Source: Streptomyces sp. HUAS ZL42
Lineage (GTDB): Bacteria > Actinomycetota > Actinomycetes > Streptomycetales > Streptomycetaceae
NCBI RefSeq assembly: GCF_040782645.1
Contig: NZ_CP160403.1
Coordinates: forward strand, 1,178,001-1,242,000
Reading direction: 5' to 3'
DNA length: 64,000 nucleotides
Shown piece by piece: positions 25,706 to 33,290 of the stretch. The position numbers were made by a program, and so were the translations under genes. The notes under the pieces were generated by a model. It searched no databases and was not told where the DNA came from. It saw only the letters and a program-made list of their open reading frames with translations. Each line of letters begins with the position of its first letter. Within the stretch, counting starts at the first letter, position 1.

Positions 25706-25722
25706 GAGTGACACTCAGTGCC
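25706..25722. promoter_or_regulatory. GAGTGACACTCAGTGCC, second candidate TetR site
   Basis: GAGTG-A-CACTC (25706-25716) is palindromic and runs into ACTCAGTGCC (25713-25722). This matches 9 of 10 bases of the arm ACTCAGTTCC in the palindrome before the TetR gene. It lies about 100 bp upstream of the OB-fold gene, so both may be under the same repressor. Confidence 0.5.
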
Positions 25723-25824
25723 ATACGCTGAGCGCGTGCGCGGTGGCACGGTGAACCGCGCACGTGCGTGCACGGATGAGCCGCGCACGCGGCATTTCCG
25801 GCCGAGCGCAGGGAGTTGACCAGC

Positions 25825-26238
25825 GTGTACCACCACTCAGGAAGCGCCGTTCAGCAGGTGTCCGGCTCCGCGACGGGAGTTCTCGATCCGGCGACCGCGG
25901 ACTCGGACGCGATCCTTTTCCAGCGCTGCACCTGGTGCGGCACCGCCATGTACCACAAGCTGATCTGCCCGGTGTGCCGCGGCAGCGAGCTGCGCACCGA
26001 GCGCAGCCAGGGCACGGGGACGGTCCGTCACTCCACCGTGGTGCACCGCAACACCCCCGCCGCCCGCAATGTGTCCCTGGTCGAGATGGCCGAGGGTTTC
26101 GTGGTGCGGGGCCGGGTCATGGGTCCGCCCATCGGCATCCACAGCGGCGACCGCGTACGGCTGTCCACGGTCAAGGACCCGGTCCGGGGCGAGCCGGTCT
26201 TCCAGTTGCTCGACGAGCCGTACCGGGCCTGGACCTGA
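25825..26238 (+). CDS. OB-fold/zinc-ribbon protein (DUF35 type)
   Basis: This 137-residue protein has a rubredoxin-like zinc ribbon (CTWCGTAMYHKLICPVCRG, four Cys as CxxC...CxxC) followed by an OB-fold (HSTVVHRNTPAARNVSLVEM through GPPIGIHSGDRVRLST). DUF35 proteins partner thiolases and acyl-CoA enzymes in sterol and fatty-acid degradation or polyketide-like reactions, usually beside a thiolase gene. No such partner is seen here; the next gene is a decayed oxidoreductase on the opposite strand. GTG at 25825 has GGGAG upstream. The TetR-type half-site lies in the leader. Confidence 0.8.
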   Translation: MYHHSGSAVQQVSGSATGVLDPATADSDAILFQRCTWCGTAMYHKLICPVCRGSELRTERSQGTGTVRHSTVVHRNTPAARNVSLVEMAEGFVVRGRVMGPPIGIHSGDRVRLSTVKDPVRGEPVFQLLDEPYRAWT

Positions 26239-26245
26239 CAGACCT

Positions 26246-27467
26246 TCAGCCAAGGCCGGGGACCACATCCCTGGTGCGCACCGGCCGTCCCGTCTCGAAG
26301 CACTGGTTGGCGGCCGGCCCGACAGCCGGCGCGAGTGCGCCGTCGCGTTCGGTGGCCGGCCGCTGCTCCGCCGCCCCGGTCCGGCGGGCCGCGCGGTGTC
26401 GAGCGGTCCGAAGAGCGCGTCGAGCATCCGTGTGTCTCCCCCGCCGTGTGCCTCATGGGCGACCGTGAGCGCAATGTCGACCGGGGGCCGCCACAGCGGG
26501 CGCAGGGTGAGCCGCAGACCTCCCGCGTGCTCGGCAGCCGTGTCCCCGTGCAGCGCACCGCTGCCGGAGGTGATCCGCGTCCGCGGCGACGCCCAGCGGC
26601 TCTCCTCCACCTCGAGTTCCAGCCGCCCCGCACTGCCGTTGAACATCACCCGGAGCCCTCCCATGGGGAGTTGGCGGTGAGGTGGTACGTCATCGTCGCG
26701 CCGCCCGCGTAACGCACAGGACCGCCATGTCGTCCTCGATGGTGACCGGGCCGCCGAAGTCGTTGCGGTCGCGGACGTATCCGTCGTCCCCTTCGGCGTC
26801 CAGGTAGAGGGCGCGCAGGGTGTGGTCGGCGGCCAGGTCGGGGGCGAAGGAGTCGCCCGCCGCCGAGTGGGCACCGTGGGCGCGGTCGTAGTCGCGGCGC
26901 GGTCCGTGCCGCTCCCCCGCCTCGGGGCCGTAGAAGGCGAGCCGGCCGTAGCCGAAGACATCGTTCGGCTCGTCGTCGAGCCACCGGTTGACCAGGGCGA
27001 AATGATGGCTCGACCTGTGCACCGCCGGCCCGCCGCTGCGGTCCTTCTCCCGGTGCCGGCGGCGGAAGTAGTCCGCGCCGTGGCGGGTGTCGAGCAGCCA
27101 CTGGCCGGGGCGCGCGGCTGGGGCCTGTCCGGCGGATCAGGTCGCAGGGAAGCGACGCTGCTTGATCAGCCCGGGTGAGCGGTGGCCGGCACGTCCAGCT
27201 GCAAGGCGGAGGAGGGAGTCGACGCGGAGCGATGGGGGTCCCCCCGCTCGGGCGAAGCCGAGAGTGGGGGAGAGTGACGACAACGCGGCAGCTGGGCGTG
27301 CCGGCCACCGCGTCTGCGGCATGATCCGCCGGACAGGCCCCGGAGCCCGGGTGAACGTCTGGGCGCGGTGGCCGGTGCCGACGACGGCCGCGCGGAGCGG
27401 GGGAATTCGGCTCGTGGGCGGTGGCCTTTCCCGTCGTCGCCGGCTTGATGCCGAGTGGCTTGTTCAT
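26246..27467 (-). pseudogene. Broken Gfo/Idh/MocA-family oxidoreductase
   Basis: Pieces of one protein appear in order on the minus strand but in changing frames. The N-terminus is MNKPLGIKPATTGKATAHEP from 27467. After a frameshift near 27415 comes the Rossmann start AAVVGTGHRAQTFTRA. Then the 222-bp element interrupts. The gene resumes with QWLLDTRHGADYFRRRHREK and HRSSHHFALVNRWLDDEPND. Further frame changes near 26715 (VRYAGGATMTYHLTANSPWE), 26650 (RVMFNGSAGRLELEVEESRW) and 26400 precede the family-like C-terminus NQCFETGRPVRTRDVV, which stops at 26246-26248. About 120 codons of the Rossmann domain are missing at the element. The gene is clearly non-functional. Its sugar-dehydrogenase family matches the intact member at 39944. 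Confidence 0.85.
27120..27341. mobile_element. 222-bp MITE-like element with 20-bp terminal inverted repeats
   Basis: GGGGCCTGTCCGGCGGATCA (27120-27139) and its exact reverse complement (27322-27341) bound the element. A second, subterminal pair, GCGGTGGCCGGCACGTCCAG near 27178 and its near-complement near 27290-27310, has one mismatch over about 24 bp. The centre holds a further hairpin (27241-27270, CCCCCGCTC against GAGAGTGGGGG). No transposase is encoded, and the only frame inside is a short Arg/Pro-rich one. It sits inside the Gfo/Idh/MocA pseudogene. No target duplication is visible, probably because flanking sequence was lost. Confidence 0.75.
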
Positions 27468-27591
27468 GTCCCCGGCCCTCGGCCGCGCCGCCCGCACAGG
27501 CAACCCACAGAGAGCTCGTTCCGTCCTTCGGGGCGCGAGAGGCCCCCGGGACCGACGGGGCGCCTGAGCCCTGGGTTCTAGGAGGGGACCA

Positions 27592-30360
27592 TTGATCCAT
27601 GCCCGGCGAATAGGTGTCGCCGCCGCGGCGTTAGTGACGGTCCTGGCGGCGTCGCCAGGACTGGCACACGCGCAACAGCCGTCCGCAGCAGCGGCGTTGA
27701 CGAGTTCCGGCGACGGTGGACTTCCGCCGGGCTGGCGGATCACCGGGGAGGGCGCCGACCGTGACCTGGTCTGGCGCTCGCCGACGCCCGTGCCCATGGG
27801 TGACGCACGTGTGGAGTTCCACGCGGCGGGCCGGCTGCTCGGTGTGCCGAAGGCGGCGAGGGACGGCCACACGTTCCGGCTGAGCCTCGACGACGCCGGC
27901 AGCCTGAAAGACCTTCAAGTAGTGGCGGGCGGGCGCCGGCTGGACGCGCCTGCCGACAGTTCCGGCAAGCACTCCCGCAAGTCGGTGACCGCGGCCCGGC
28001 CCCCGGCCCAGCTGCCGGCGAACTCCGTGGACCCGGGCAAGCCCGGCGCGTACCGCACCATCACCGGCGAGTACGACCTCGACCCGGTCCGGCTGCCCGG
28101 CTTCGCCCAACCGGTCGAGATGCGGGCCGTGGTGGTGGCACCGGCGGGCGCCACCGGCAAGCGGCCGCTCGCGCTGTTCCTGCACGGCCGCCACACCACC
28201 TGCTACAAGCCCGGCACCGACGACGGAACCGGCGACTGGCCCTGCCCGGCCGACATGAAGCCGATCCCGAGCTACCAGGGCTACCTCAAGGACCAGAAGC
28301 TGCTGGCCTCCCAGGGCTATGTGACGGTCTCGATCTCGGCCAACGGCATCAACGGCCAGGACTGGAACGCCGAGGACGGTGGCGCGCAGGCCCGCTCGTC
28401 GCTGGTGCGCCGGCACCTCGCGCAGTGGGCCGGCTGGTCCGCCCGGCCGGGCACGGCCCCGTCGGTGGTGCGGGGCGCACCGAAGGCCGACCTCTCCCGC
28501 GTCCTGCTCGTCGGCCACTCGCGCGGCGGCGAGGGCGTGAACCGGGCCGCCATGGACAGCCTCTACCCACCGCCCGCCGCCCAGGACGGCTACCGGGGCC
28601 CGGTCCGCTGGAAGGTCCGCGGCACCGTGCTCATCGGACCGACGATCTTCGGCCAGAATCCGGTCGCCGACGTGCCGTCCGCGACGATCCTGCCGGGCTG
28701 CGACGGCGACGTCTCCGACCTCCAGGGCGAGGTGTACGCCGACGGGACGCGCGGGGTCAGCCGGGGCACCGCGCTGCACAGCGCCGTCTACGTGGTCGGC
28801 GCCAACCACAACTTCTTCAACACCGAGTGGACGCCGGGCCGGTCCGAGGCCCCGTCCTTCGACGACTTCTGGGAGGACGAGGAGCAGCGCGACGCGGTGT
28901 GCTCGACGGGCACCGCGACCCGGCTGACCGCCGACCAGCAGCACCAGGCCGGCGCCACCTACATCGCCGCCGCGGCCCGGCTGTTCGTCGCCGGCGACGA
29001 CCGCGTGCGGCCGCTGCTCGACGGCTCGGACCGGCGGGCCCCCTCGGCGGACCCGGCCCGTGTCCTGACCCACGCGGTGGGCGCCCGCCGCTCGGGCGGC
29101 TTCCTGCCCGACGCCGGAATGATGGTGGCCGGCGGCAAGCTGTGCGCGGCGGCCGACCCCGACCCGGCCGTGGCCTGCCTGGGCGAGGACGTCAAGGGGT
29201 CGTCCCCGCACTTCGCGAGATGGGACACGGAACGCGAGACCGGCCGCGGCGCGGTCGCGCTGAACTGGTCGGCGCCGGGCACGGCGACGACCATCAGCCC
29301 CACGAAGCCCGTGTCCCTCGCCGGCGCCAGGAACCTGGCGCTGCGTGTGTTCGTGCCGCCGAACACGACCGGCACCCGGCTGGACGTGTCCGTCACCGAC
29401 GCCTCCGGCCGCCGGGCCGAGCTCGGCCAGGTCCGGGTCGAAGGGCTGCCGGGCACCGAGCGCACCGCCTCGTACTGGGCGCGTGAGCTCCGCGTCCCGC
29501 TGACCGCCGCCGGCCGTGCGGGACTGGACCTCAAGCATGTCAAGTCCCTTGTCGTCACCCCGCGTTCGCAGTCCGGGCGGGCCTGGCTGATGGACGCCTG
29601 GGGCTGGTCCCCCGGCACCCCCGCGGTCAAGCCGGCGGCGCTGCCCCGCGTCGACGTCGGCCGGCTCACGGTCAAGGAGGGCGACTCCGGCACCCGCACC
29701 TACCGGATCCCGGTCCGGGTCTCCGGGCACGGCAGCGGCCGGGTCCGGGTGTACGTCCTCGACCCGGACACTGGTCGGGCCGAGGACAGGCTGGTCACGG
29801 TGCGGCCCGGCAGCAACGCCATCGACGTACCGGTCGAGGTGAAGGGCGACACCCGCTTCGGCGGCGACGTGCAGCACGACCTCCTCGTGAAGGCCGTGCG
29901 CAACGCAGTCGTCGGCGCTCACCGGGGCGGGGTCACCGCCGAGAACGACGACCCCGCGCCCGTGATCACCCTGACACCGGTCGCGGACCGGGTGACCGAG
30001 GGGGAGGCGCTGACCTGGCGGATGTCCCTGGACAAGCCCGTCGACATGGAGATCTGGCAGCCGGTCCGGGTGCTTCGGGTCTCCGAGGGCGCCGAGCTGT
30101 CCACCAAGGACGTGGACCCGCAGTGGCTCCTGGACTACGCCGGTGACTCGCCCGATCCCGAACGCCCGCTGTCCCAGGCGAACCTGTGGGTGTGGCTGGG
30201 GATTCCCGCCGGGAGCACAAGCATCGACTTCACCGTGCCGACACTGAAGGACCAGCTGGCCGAGCCGACCGAGTCGATGCGCCTCGCGCTGACCGACTAC
30301 GACGCGGAGCCGCTGCCCGACCGTCCGGTGCTGACGGGAACAGTGCTGGACGCCTCGTAG
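27592..30360 (+). CDS. Secreted alpha/beta hydrolase with C-terminal Calx-beta-like domains
   Basis: This extracellular protein of 922 residues has a Sec signal peptide (about 1-27, ending LAHAQQ). The catalytic domain (about 150-480) starts with LALFLHGRHTTCYKPGT and carries the nucleophile elbow VGHSRGGEG with Ser310; GANHNFFNTEW near residue 405 probably contributes the histidine. A jelly-roll-like segment follows (about 560-680). Then come two Calx-beta-like domains (about 690-800 and 805-920; DVGRLTVKEGDSGTRTYRIP, EGEALTWRMSLDKPVDM). The start is TTG at 27592, with a strong AGGAGGGG 5 bp upstream, which decides it. The substrate is unknown: an esterase, lipase or peptidase is possible. 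Confidence 0.75.
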   Translation: MIHARRIGVAAAALVTVLAASPGLAHAQQPSAAAALTSSGDGGLPPGWRITGEGADRDLVWRSPTPVPMGDARVEFHAAGRLLGVPKAARDGHTFRLSLDDAGSLKDLQVVAGGRRLDAPADSSGKHSRKSVTAARPPAQLPANSVDPGKPGAYRTITGEYDLDPVRLPGFAQPVEMRAVVVAPAGATGKRPLALFLHGRHTTCYKPGTDDGTGDWPCPADMKPIPSYQGYLKDQKLLASQGYVTVSISANGINGQDWNAEDGGAQARSSLVRRHLAQWAGWSARPGTAPSVVRGAPKADLSRVLLVGHSRGGEGVNRAAMDSLYPPPAAQDGYRGPVRWKVRGTVLIGPTIFGQNPVADVPSATILPGCDGDVSDLQGEVYADGTRGVSRGTALHSAVYVVGANHNFFNTEWTPGRSEAPSFDDFWEDEEQRDAVCSTGTATRLTADQQHQAGATYIAAAARLFVAGDDRVRPLLDGSDRRAPSADPARVLTHAVGARRSGGFLPDAGMMVAGGKLCAAADPDPAVACLGEDVKGSSPHFARWDTERETGRGAVALNWSAPGTATTISPTKPVSLAGARNLALRVFVPPNTTGTRLDVSVTDASGRRAELGQVRVEGLPGTERTASYWARELRVPLTAAGRAGLDLKHVKSLVVTPRSQSGRAWLMDAWGWSPGTPAVKPAALPRVDVGRLTVKEGDSGTRTYRIPVRVSGHGSGRVRVYVLDPDTGRAEDRLVTVRPGSNAIDVPVEVKGDTRFGGDVQHDLLVKAVRNAVVGAHRGGVTAENDDPAPVITLTPVADRVTEGEALTWRMSLDKPVDMEIWQPVRVLRVSEGAELSTKDVDPQWLLDYAGDSPDPERPLSQANLWVWLGIPAGSTSIDFTVPTLKDQLAEPTESMRLALTDYDAEPLPDRPVLTGTVLDAS

Positions 30361-30370
30361 GCCATGTCCG

Positions 30371-30409
30371 CGTGCGGGGCACGGGCCGGCACGGCCCGTG
30401 CCCCGCACG
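30371..30409. terminator. Bidirectional terminator
   Basis: CGTGCGGGGCACGGGCC (30371-30387), a 5-base loop and its exact complement (30393-30409) make a 17-bp perfect stem between the convergent hydrolase and PPOX genes. Confidence 0.9.
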
Positions 30410-30790
30410 TCACAGCGTCACGCGGATTCCGACGGTGCCGTCCAGGCCCCGGCGCAGCCGGCTGCCGAGGAGCGTCAGCCGGCCGAGGACTCCGTACTTG
30501 CGGGCGATGAGCTTGCGGTAGCGGGCGGTGGTCGGCGCGTCGCAGATCTCGGCGGTCGCCGGGATCTGCTCGCCGGTCGGGTTGCCGCGCAGGTCGCAGG
30601 GCCCGACGAGGACGTCGCCGCGGGCGCGGATCCGCTTGACCTTCCAGGAGTCGGCGGCGGACCAGGCACCGAGAGCGTCCCCGTCGCGCACCACCCACAC
30701 CGGGGTGGGGACGCCGGTGCCGTTCTTCCGATAGCTGGTGATCAGCAGGTACTTGCCCGCACCGAGCCGGTCCAGCGACTTGTCGTCCAT
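30410..30790 (-). CDS. PPOX-class F420-dependent reductase-like protein
   Basis: This 126-residue protein has the split-barrel flavin fold: KYLLITSYRKNGTGVPTPVW, VVRDGDALGAWSAADSWKVK, RIRARGDVLVGPCDLRGNPT, then a helical C-terminus. The length and segment order match the F420- or FMN-binding PPOX group that reduces small substrates. It is cytoplasmic. The ATG at 30790 opens the family-typical DDKSLDRLGAGKY. An inverted repeat (GACGGCAG/CTGCCGTC, 30791-30816) starts at the base next to the start codon and may be an operator or leader hairpin. Confidence 0.8.
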   Translation of the reverse strand: MDDKSLDRLGAGKYLLITSYRKNGTGVPTPVWVVRDGDALGAWSAADSWKVKRIRARGDVLVGPCDLRGNPTGEQIPATAEICDAPTTARYRKLIARKYGVLGRLTLLGSRLRRGLDGTVGIRVTL

Positions 30791-31100
30791 GACGGCAGTC
30801 TAGGCACGCTGCCGTCTCCTCAGCGCGGCACTTGGGCAGCTGGATCAAAGCGTTCGGTCGCCGGCCGTCTCGTGCGGGATCCTGGTCGTGGAGCACAGAA
30901 CAGGGGGCCGAGGGTGACCTGGAAGCGTGTGAACGGCACGGTGGCGGCGGACGAGGACACCGGGCATCCGGCGGATGCGATGACGTGATCGCTTCCGGGA
31001 TGAACGCGCCGGGCTCACGGCACGTATCAGGAGCAGGGCCCCTCAACGACCGGAGGGACCTGCGGTGTTGGCGCCGCGCGTTCGGGTTCGGGAGCCATGG
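30791..31100. other. 310-bp non-coding gap
   Basis: This gap between the divergent PPOX and protease genes holds the GACGGCAG/CTGCCGTC inverted repeat at 30791-30816. I see no convincing coding frame, and no promoter that I can place with confidence. A 24-codon GTG frame near 30914 is probably chance. Confidence 0.6.
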
Positions 31101-32492
31101 ATGAGGCACGTACGACGACGGACTGTCCGGCGAGTGACACGGCTGGCGGCCGTCGGCGGACTCCTCCTCGGAGGGGTGATGGTCACGCAGGCCGTGGCCA
31201 GCGAGACGTCCGGCACGACCGCTGTCCCGTTCAGCTCCGCGCGGTCGGGTGCGAGCACCGGCGCGGACCTCGTGTCGCGGCTCGGCACCTCCCGTACGGC
31301 GGGCACCTGGATCGGCTCCGACGGGCGGCCGGTCGTGGCCGTCACGGACGAGGAGACGGCCACGGAGGTCCGGCGGGCGGGCGCCGAGGCGAAGGTCGTG
31401 CGGCACAGCATGAACGAACTCAAGTCGGCCACGTCCACGCTGCGTTCGGCTCCCAAGGTGGCCGGCACGGCGTGGGTCATGGACTACCAGACCAACGAGG
31501 TGGTCGTGCAGGCCGACAGCACCGTCTCGGCCGCCGACTGGGCCCGGTTGACGAAGGTCGCGGACGGCATCGGCAGCTTCGTGCGCATGGAGCGCACCTC
31601 GGGCAGCTTCACTACACGCCTCAACGGAGCGCTGCCCATCCTGTCGACGGGCGGGCGCTGTTCGGCGGGCTTCAACGTGACCAACGGTCAGAGCGACTTC
31701 ATCCTCACCGCCGGGCACTGCGGTCCCAACGGCTCCATCTGGTTCTCGGACAACCGGGGCAACCAGCAGCTGGGCACGACCGTCGGCAACAGCTTTCCCG
31801 GCAGCGACTTCTCGCTGGTGCAGTACGCGAGCGGCCGGGCCGGGGACGGCGCCGACGTGGTGTCCGTCGGTGACGGCAAGGGCGTACGGATCACGGGCGT
31901 GGGCGATCCCGCCGTCGGGCAGCGGGTGTTCCGCAGCGGCAGCACGAGCGGCCTGCGCGACGGTCAGGTGACCGGGCTCGACGCGACGGTGAACTACCCC
32001 GAGGGCACGGTGACGGGTCTCATCGAGACCAATGTGTGCGCCGAACCCGGGGACAGCGGCGGGCCGATGTTCTCCGACGGCATCGCGCTCGGGGTGACCT
32101 CCGGAGGCAGCGGGGACTGCGCGGCGGGTGGTACGACGTTCTTCCAGCCGGTGACCAAAGCGCTGCAGGCACTCGGCGTCCAGCTGATCGTGACGACGCA
32201 GAAGGCCGGTGGCGGCCAGAGCGCCTCCCCCTCGTCCTCCGCCGCGCCCGCGCCGTCCGCCTCGGCCACGCAGAGTGCGATCGCGCCCGGCGCGGCATCG
32301 CCGGGTGCGCCGGCCCCCGTGACGGGCACGCCCGGCGAGCCGCTCCTGGCCCGGCTCACGGACCCCAGGAACGTCGGCCCCGGGCTGCTGGTCATCGCGG
32401 GCAGCCTGGTCGCGCTGGTCGCGACGCGCTACATACGCGCTGAGCAGGACCGCAAGGCGTACCAGCGGTACTACTCGGCCACATGGGGCTGA
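31101..32492 (+). CDS. Secreted, membrane-anchored trypsin-like serine protease (family S1)
   Basis: This precursor of 463 residues has a signal peptide (about 1-34, RLAAVGGLLLGGVMVTQAVA), a propeptide of about 150 residues and a chymotrypsin-fold domain. The triad is His206 (LTAGHC), Asp236 (SDFSLV) and Ser319 (GDSGGP), so it is streptogrisin-like. After a Ser/Ala/Pro linker (380-415) there is a C-terminal membrane helix (GPGLLVIAGSLVALVATRYI) and a charged tail. Ordinary streptogrisins lack this anchor. The protease therefore probably stays on the cell surface. It starts at ATG 31101, since the in-frame upstream start gives a poor leader. Confidence 0.85.
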   Translation: MRHVRRRTVRRVTRLAAVGGLLLGGVMVTQAVASETSGTTAVPFSSARSGASTGADLVSRLGTSRTAGTWIGSDGRPVVAVTDEETATEVRRAGAEAKVVRHSMNELKSATSTLRSAPKVAGTAWVMDYQTNEVVVQADSTVSAADWARLTKVADGIGSFVRMERTSGSFTTRLNGALPILSTGGRCSAGFNVTNGQSDFILTAGHCGPNGSIWFSDNRGNQQLGTTVGNSFPGSDFSLVQYASGRAGDGADVVSVGDGKGVRITGVGDPAVGQRVFRSGSTSGLRDGQVTGLDATVNYPEGTVTGLIETNVCAEPGDSGGPMFSDGIALGVTSGGSGDCAAGGTTFFQPVTKALQALGVQLIVTTQKAGGGQSASPSSSAAPAPSASATQSAIAPGAASPGAPAPVTGTPGEPLLARLTDPRNVGPGLLVIAGSLVALVATRYIRAEQDRKAYQRYYSATWG

Positions 32493-32603
32493 CGCGCCAC
32501 CCTGGGTAGTCGTCCGGACACCCACCTGGGACCGCTCAGACATACCAAGGCCGTGCGACTTGTGAAAAAATCGCACCATGAAGTCTCCAAAGGGAGATTG
32601 TTC

Positions 32604-33290
32604 GTGAACGGCCCCGCGAAGAAGCCCGGTTACGGGGACCTACGGCTCGATCGCACAGGTCAGGCCGAGGCCTTCGACGCCATCGGCACCCGCTACGACC
32701 AGGCCTTCCCGCACAAGGAAGGTCAGGTGGCGGCCGCCGAATGGCTCATCAAGTCCCTGCCTCCCGGTTCCCGTGTGCTGGACCTGGGGTGCGGTACCGG
32801 ACTGCCGACCGCCCGCGGTCTCGCGGACGCGGGCCTCACGGTCATCGGGATCGACCTGTCGCGTGGCATGGTCGCGCTGGCCCGCGAGAACGTGCCCGCG
32901 GCGGAGTTCCATCAGCTGGACATCGCGGACCTGCGGCCCGGAGGCGCCGGCGACCTCGGCCGCTTCGACGCCGCCGCGGCCTTCTTCTCCCTGCTCATGC
33001 TGGAGCGCGCCGAGATCCCCCTGGCCCTGGAGACCGTCCACCATCTGCTCGTTCCCGACGGTCTGTTCGTGCTGTCGATGGTGGAGGCCGATGTGGACGA
33101 CTTCTCGATCCCGTTCATCGGCAGCACCATCCGGGTCTCCGGCTATCTGCGCGACGACCTGCGCGAGGTGGTCGAGACGGCGGGCTTCGAGATCGTCGAG
33201 GAGTCCTCCTACACGTATGCGCCGGCCACCTCGGACGTAGAGCCCGAGGAACAGATCTTCCTGCGCTGCAGACGGAAGCACCGCACGTGA
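32604..33290 (+). CDS. SAM-dependent methyltransferase (class I)
   Basis: This 228-residue cytosolic protein has the methyltransferase fold: motif I is RVLDLGCGTGLPTARGLADA, followed by VIGIDLSRGMVALARENVPA (motif II acidic residue) and FDAAAAFFSLLMLERAEIPL. The substrate cannot be inferred; the C-terminal SFTYAP-like end (SSYTYAPATSDVEPEEQIFL) is typical of small-molecule methyltransferases. GTG at 32604 has GGGAG 8 bp upstream. Its stop overlaps the GTG of the phosphatase gene by 4 bp, so the two are translated together, which hints at a signalling partnership not otherwise visible. Confidence 0.85.
   Translation: MNGPAKKPGYGDLRLDRTGQAEAFDAIGTRYDQAFPHKEGQVAAAEWLIKSLPPGSRVLDLGCGTGLPTARGLADAGLTVIGIDLSRGMVALARENVPAAEFHQLDIADLRPGGAGDLGRFDAAAAFFSLLMLERAEIPLALETVHHLLVPDGLFVLSMVEADVDDFSIPFIGSTIRVSGYLRDDLREVVETAGFEIVEESSYTYAPATSDVEPEEQIFLRCRRKHRT

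Noticed and set aside
26300..27022. A separate small gene on the minus strand (frame 26690-27022)
   Set aside because: Its sequence is the middle of the Gfo/Idh/MocA protein, and its continuation lies in other frames, so it is part of the pseudogene.
27137..27322. 61-codon frame inside the MITE-like element
   Set aside because: Arg/Pro/Ala-rich and limited to the repeat; it does not look like a transposase or any known protein.
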